In this document: one piece after another, positions 51,936-54,988 of the stretch
Layout: each line of letters begins with the position of its first letter
How positions within the stretch are numbered: the first letter of the stretch is position 1
NCBI GenBank assembly: GCA_029555965.1
Contig: JAKQHY010000055.1
Coordinates: 1-54,988 of the forward strand
Direction of reading: 5' to 3'
DNA length: 54,988 nt
Source: Chloroflexota bacterium
Lineage (GTDB): Bacteria; Chloroflexota; Anaerolineae; B4-G1; SLSP01
Made by a program: the position numbers and the translations under genes
The notes under the pieces: model-generated
Database searches by the model: none
What the model saw: only the letters and a program-made list of their open reading frames with translations
Told to the model about the DNA's origin: nothing

Positions 51936-52547
51936 ATGCAACTGTTATTAGCTACCCATAACCGGGGCAAACGTCGTGAATGGCTCCCGCTGCTGGCGGG
52001 ATTGGACATCGAATTGCTGCTGCCCGACGACTTGGGCCTGACCGACGAGATTGCAGAGACGGGCACGACCTACCGCGAGAACGCACTGATCAAAGCGCGC
52101 GCGCTGGCGGCGCTTTCCGGGCTGCCCGCGCTGGCCGACGACTCCGGCCTGGAGGTGGACGCGCTCGAGGGCGCGCCGGGCGTCTACTCGGCGCGCTATC
52201 ACCTGGGCGACGACGCCGTGCGATATCGGGCGCTGCTCAAGGCGCTGGCGGACGTCCCCGAGGGGGCGCGGGGCGCGCGCTTCCGCTGCCTCGCCGCGCT
52301 GGTGCTGCCCGATGGTCGTGAATTTCTTACGGAGGGCGTCTGCGAGGGCGTCATCGCCTTTGAGCCATGCGGCGAGGCCGGCTTCGGCTACGATCCGGTC
52401 TTCTACATGCCGGAGCGTGGCGTCACGATGGCCCAGCTATCCGCCGAAGAGAAGAACCGCATCAGCCACCGCGCCCGCGCTGCACAGCAGATGTGCGAGG
52501 TGTTGGTGCGCGAGTTAGGAGTGAGGCGTGAGGAGGGGCGGGAATGA
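51936..52547 (+). CDS. rdgB: XTP/dITP pyrophosphatase (RdgB/HAM1 family)
   Basis: 203 residues. HAM1 motifs are ATHNRGKRREW (substrate Lys/Glu), ENALIKARALA, LADDSGLEVDAL (general base Asp and metal ligands), FGYDPVFY and AEEKNRISHRARA. It removes deaminated purine nucleoside triphosphates from the pool. ATG 51936 is preferred (AGGAG six bases upstream); a longer frame would run through tandem repeats. The last residues GVRREEGRE are encoded by GAGTTAG/GAGTGAG-type units. The stop overlaps the next ATG as ATGA. Confidence 0.93.
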   Translation: MQLLLATHNRGKRREWLPLLAGLDIELLLPDDLGLTDEIAETGTTYRENALIKARALAALSGLPALADDSGLEVDALEGAPGVYSARYHLGDDAVRYRALLKALADVPEGARGARFRCLAALVLPDGREFLTEGVCEGVIAFEPCGEAGFGYDPVFYMPERGVTMAQLSAEEKNRISHRARAAQQMCEVLVRELGVRREEGRE

Positions 52548-53059
52548 AAAAAGAGGAATTACAGGAAGTCATTGCATTGGTTCGGGATAAACAGGACGAG
52601 CAGGCGCGCGACTTGTTGGTGGAGATACTCAAGAAGGATGAAAAAGATGACACGGCCTGGGTCTGGATGGCGAGTGTGGCGGAGACTCCAACATTGCGGC
52701 GGGAGTGCCTTGAGGAGGCGCTCAAGCATAATCCGCGCAACAAAGTCGCTCTGAAAGCGCTGGAAAACATGGAGGAGCCGGAAACCGCGGTGGTGGTAGG
52801 ACAACGTCAGAGCGTCAGGGCGGCTCAGCCGGATAAAATCCCTGTGATTGCCCACGTTCTGTGTGGCTGGCCGCTCATTCTGGTGGCGATGGGGGGGATG
52901 ATAGGCGGCGCGTTGGGCGGTCTGGCTTATGGCATCAATATCACCCTTTACAAGTCAAATATCCCGGTCATTCTCAAGATCATTCTCAATATCGTCGTAG
53001 GGATCGCCGCCATCGTGTTATGGCTGATCATCGGAACATGGGTTCAGTCACAGTTTTAG
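52544..53059 (+). CDS. Hypothetical protein with TPR-like N-terminus and two membrane helices
   Basis: 171 residues, not recognised as a named family. The N-terminal 75 residues hold a TPR-like helical pair (RDLLVEILKKDEKDDTAWVW; RRECLEEALKHNPRNKVALK). The C-terminal half has two hydrophobic segments (about 103-128 and 143-166) with a glycine-rich first helix. The ATG overlaps the rdgB stop, so the genes are coupled. GGAGGGGCGGG is the ribosome binding site. Confidence 0.7.
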   Translation: MKKEELQEVIALVRDKQDEQARDLLVEILKKDEKDDTAWVWMASVAETPTLRRECLEEALKHNPRNKVALKALENMEEPETAVVVGQRQSVRAAQPDKIPVIAHVLCGWPLILVAMGGMIGGALGGLAYGINITLYKSNIPVILKIILNIVVGIAAIVLWLIIGTWVQSQF

Positions 53060-53084
53060 ACATGCCAGGCGTCGGGGAGTGCGC

Positions 53085-53172
53085 TAGGAGTGGCAAGTTA
53101 GGAGTTAGGATTTGCCCGTTCGCCGATCCGCCGATCCGCTGATCCGCTGATCCGCTGATCCGCTCACTCGCT
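53085..53172. repeat. GAGTTAG heptamers followed by CTGATCCG octamers
   Basis: GTTAGGAGTTAGGAT units are followed by five to six CGCTGATC octamers. Same octamer as in the Mo-hydroxylase linker (complement orientation) and at 49052-49080. Confidence 0.92.
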
Positions 53173-53191
53173 TTTTCGCAGGAATACGACA

Positions 53192-53710
53192 ATGAATGAA
53201 ACACTGGGGTTACTTTTGCTGGCCCTGTCCCTCGGCGGGGCGACGGCGTGGGCGACGACCGGCGCATTTAGCGTCGGCGGATTTGTGATCCTGGCGGCGT
53301 TGATCGCGGCGTTGGGAAAATGGTTGCGCCGTTTGCCGCCGTGGAGCAGCCCGATCCTCGCGCCGATGGTCGTCTTGATCGGCTGGCTGCTTCACGCAAA
53401 GCGCTGGGGTGGGGAACCGCTCTGGCCGGCGCTCTGCCTGGGATTGACGCTGCTGGCTGTAGCCTGGGAAACCATCCCGCCGGCGGCCTGGACGCGCGGG
53501 CTTACCCCGGCGCGGCTGCTCGTGGGGGCCTACGGCTTGCTCGCGCTCAGCATCGCGCTGGGTGGGATGCCGACGTGGTGCCTGCTGACCTTCCTCACCG
53601 CGCCTATCGCCTGGCGCGCGCGAACCGATCCTGACGCCCGCGCCCAACTCACGCCACTGCTCGCCCTCTTCATCACCGTCGGCTACCTGATCAAAGGCTT
53701 GATCCGCTGA
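53192..53710 (+). CDS. Hypothetical multi-pass membrane protein
   Basis: 172 residues with about five or six hydrophobic helices and almost no soluble loops. Short basic stretches (KWLRRLPPW, HAKRWGG, WRARTDPDAR) mark the cytoplasmic side. No recognised family. AGGA precedes ATG 53192. It could be a small envelope or transport accessory protein, but the neighbours give no clear clue. Confidence 0.65.
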   Translation: MNETLGLLLLALSLGGATAWATTGAFSVGGFVILAALIAALGKWLRRLPPWSSPILAPMVVLIGWLLHAKRWGGEPLWPALCLGLTLLAVAWETIPPAAWTRGLTPARLLVGAYGLLALSIALGGMPTWCLLTFLTAPIAWRARTDPDARAQLTPLLALFITVGYLIKGLIR

Positions 53711-53721
53711 TTATCTCAAAA

Positions 53722-53755
53722 ATTCACCGCCGAGTCGCAGAGAACGCAGAGTTTC
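53722..53755. repeat. CGCAGAGAACGCAGAG repeat
   Basis: CACCGCCGAGTCGCAGAGAA and onwards nearly matches the in-frame block at 866-895 within the first glycosyltransferase gene. Confidence 0.8.
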
Positions 53756-53814
53756 CCTGACGATGCGACTACCCGACTGACGACTATCAGACTATTCTCA
53801 AAGGAGTACCCACA

Positions 53815-54988
53815 ATGACCAATACTCAATCCCCCCCTCTCCCCCTCTCCCCCTCTCCCCCTCTCGAAACCGACCTCCGCACCTACCGCCCGTCCGACCT
53901 GGAATCCCTGCCTGCCGACTTCGTCTGGCCGCGCTACGAGGGCCTGTCCGTCGGCAACCTGGCGGCGACGATGGCGGGCGCGCTCGGCGCGACGCTGCCC
54001 GGCGCGCTCCCTCCGCTGCGCGCCGATCTGCTGAATGGAATGCTCGACGGCGTCCGGCGCGTCGTGCTGGTCGTCATTGACGCGCTGGGCTGGGAGCAAC
54101 TGCGCTGGGTGATGGACAACGACGCCGATTCGCCGTTCCATCGCCTGGCGGAACAGGGCCGGCTGCTGCCATTGACCACGGTAAGCCCCTCCACCACCAC
54201 CAACGTCCTCAGCACGATCTGGTCGGGCTTCGCGCCGGTGCAGCACGGACAGCTCGCCTACGAGATGTGGCTGCGCGAATGGCTGATGGTGGTCGAATCC
54301 ATCGCCTTCTCGTCGCCGCACGAAGCGTTCAAGCGGACGCTGATGCGCTGGGGGTTTGAGCCGGAAAAGTTTCAGCCGATCCCGGCGATAGGGGAGCAAC
54401 TGGCCGCCCAGGGCGTTCCCGGCTACGCGCTCACCTTCAAGGAATTTGTGGACTCGCCGCTGTCCCGGATGAATCACCGGGGGATGGCGGAGGTGTATAA
54501 GTACAGCACGAACTCCGACTTTTGGGTGACGCTGCGCCGCACCCTGATGGAGTACCATACTGCGCCCCGCGCCCTCTTTACCGGCTACCTGTGCGAGGTG
54601 GATACCCTGGCGCACGCCTGGGGGCCGTTCGACGAGACCGGCGACGCCGAAATCCGCACGTTGGGCTGGCAGATCGAGGAAGTGTTCCTCAAGCAGCTCC
54701 CCGCCGCCGCCCGCGAGGGGACGCTGCTGCTGCTCACGGCGGATCATGGCCAGCTCGCCACCCCGCCGTCGGCGATGATCCCGCTCAACGCGCATCCGCA
54801 GCTTTACGACGCGCTGGTCATCCCGCCCGTGGGCGAGGCGCGCGTCCCCTTCTTTTACATCCGCCACGGCCACTACGACGCCGTGTGGGAGTACCTGCAC
54901 ACCCATCTGGCGGAGCAGTTCGTCTTCATGTCCCAGGAAGAAGTTCTCCAAACTGGCCTGCTGGGGCCAGGCGAGATGTACGCCGAAG
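53815..54988 (+). CDS. Alkaline phosphatase-superfamily phosphodiesterase (nucleotide pyrophosphatase-like), 3' end missing
   Basis: At least 391 residues; the frame is open to the window edge. Metal and nucleophile motifs are visible: VVLVVIDALGWEQL (metal Asp), TTVSPSTTTNVLSTIWSG (probable Thr nucleophile), YLCEVDTLAHAWGP, LLLTADHGQLATPP and YIRHGHYDAV. It is likely a phosphodiesterase/phosphatase of the type I PDE/NPP family, with no signal peptide. AAGGAG lies nine bases before ATG 53815. Residues 6-17 (SPPLPLSPSPPL) are encoded by CTCTCCCC octamers of the intergenic type. Confidence 0.85.
   Translation, partial: MTNTQSPPLPLSPSPPLETDLRTYRPSDLESLPADFVWPRYEGLSVGNLAATMAGALGATLPGALPPLRADLLNGMLDGVRRVVLVVIDALGWEQLRWVMDNDADSPFHRLAEQGRLLPLTTVSPSTTTNVLSTIWSGFAPVQHGQLAYEMWLREWLMVVESIAFSSPHEAFKRTLMRWGFEPEKFQPIPAIGEQLAAQGVPGYALTFKEFVDSPLSRMNHRGMAEVYKYSTNSDFWVTLRRTLMEYHTAPRALFTGYLCEVDTLAHAWGPFDETGDAEIRTLGWQIEEVFLKQLPAAAREGTLLLLTADHGQLATPPSAMIPLNAHPQLYDALVIPPVGEARVPFFYIRHGHYDAVWEYLHTHLAEQFVFMSQEEVLQTGLLGPGEMYAE
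53826..53868. repeat. In-frame CTCTCCCC octamer array
   Basis: Four CCCTCTCC units in a row are read as a Pro/Ser/Leu-rich N-terminal extension of the phosphodiesterase. The same octamer type lies between genes at 45788-45840. Confidence 0.9.

Noticed and set aside
53716-54951. 411-residue minus-strand frame at the right end
   Set aside because: The plus-strand frame carries clear phosphodiesterase motifs over the same bases; the minus frame is Arg/Gly-rich and has no motif.

Overview
This 55 kb window is high-GC bacterial DNA. It most resembles an uncultured Chloroflexota (Anaerolineae-like) genome. That is an inference from gene content: large GAF/histidine-kinase proteins, an FhaA-type FHA protein, a Gfo/Idh plus GH172 sugar region, a MurA with Asp for Cys, and intergenic spaces packed with short tandem repeats. 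No rRNA, tRNA, CRISPR array, prophage or intact insertion sequence was recognised. One probable MITE-like element is present.

Layout. Positions 1-6432 hold the end of an adenosine-deaminase-like gene, a GT-C membrane glycosyltransferase, an AlbA_2/RecG-like regulator and a three-gene ABC export operon whose last gene fuses a YhfC-type membrane protease to an ABC-2 permease. Positions 6480-12670 hold a HicAB toxin-antitoxin pair, a beta-helix lipoprotein, a GH172-type glycosidase, a HEAT protein, a Gfo/Idh oxidoreductase and a zinc-finger/ORF-3-like protein. Positions 12745-20880 hold a tight four-gene minus-strand sensory operon: two kinase-less membrane GAF proteins, a hybrid kinase with three receivers, and a REC-GAF-kinase. 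Positions 21015-29743, mostly minus strand, hold a GNAT protein, membrane proteins, an ECF sigma/anti-sigma pair, a fused molybdenum hydroxylase, an alpha/beta hydrolase and a second Gfo/Idh enzyme.

Positions 29831-33470 hold an ArsR-type regulator and a large FAD/Fe-S oxidoreductase. Positions 33492-38223, minus strand, hold FhaA, a membrane FHA protein, a membrane-anchored STAND/NB-ARC protein with an altered P-loop, and a GAF kinase. Positions 38300-54988 hold a MITE-like element, a glycosidase-like/O-antigen-ligase fusion, a toastrack lipoprotein, TruD, an MBL hydrolase, MurJ, a SAM hydrolase, a GNAT protein, MurA, a YprB-like exonuclease, RdgB, two membrane proteins and a partial phosphodiesterase.

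The most striking signal is a dispersed repeat system. Almost every gap between genes is filled with degenerate tandem repeats. Most have a 7-bp unit, some 8 or 9 bp, and the unit sequence differs from block to block. The same cassettes recur at distant sites, often as inverted repeats forming terminator-like hairpins, and often end directly at a ribosome binding site. The same material lies in frame inside proteins: the domain linker of the fused molybdenum hydroxylase, the middle of the O-antigen-ligase fusion, the N-terminus of the last phosphodiesterase, and several C-termini. It recalls the heptanucleotide STRR repeats of cyanobacteria; its origin here is unknown.
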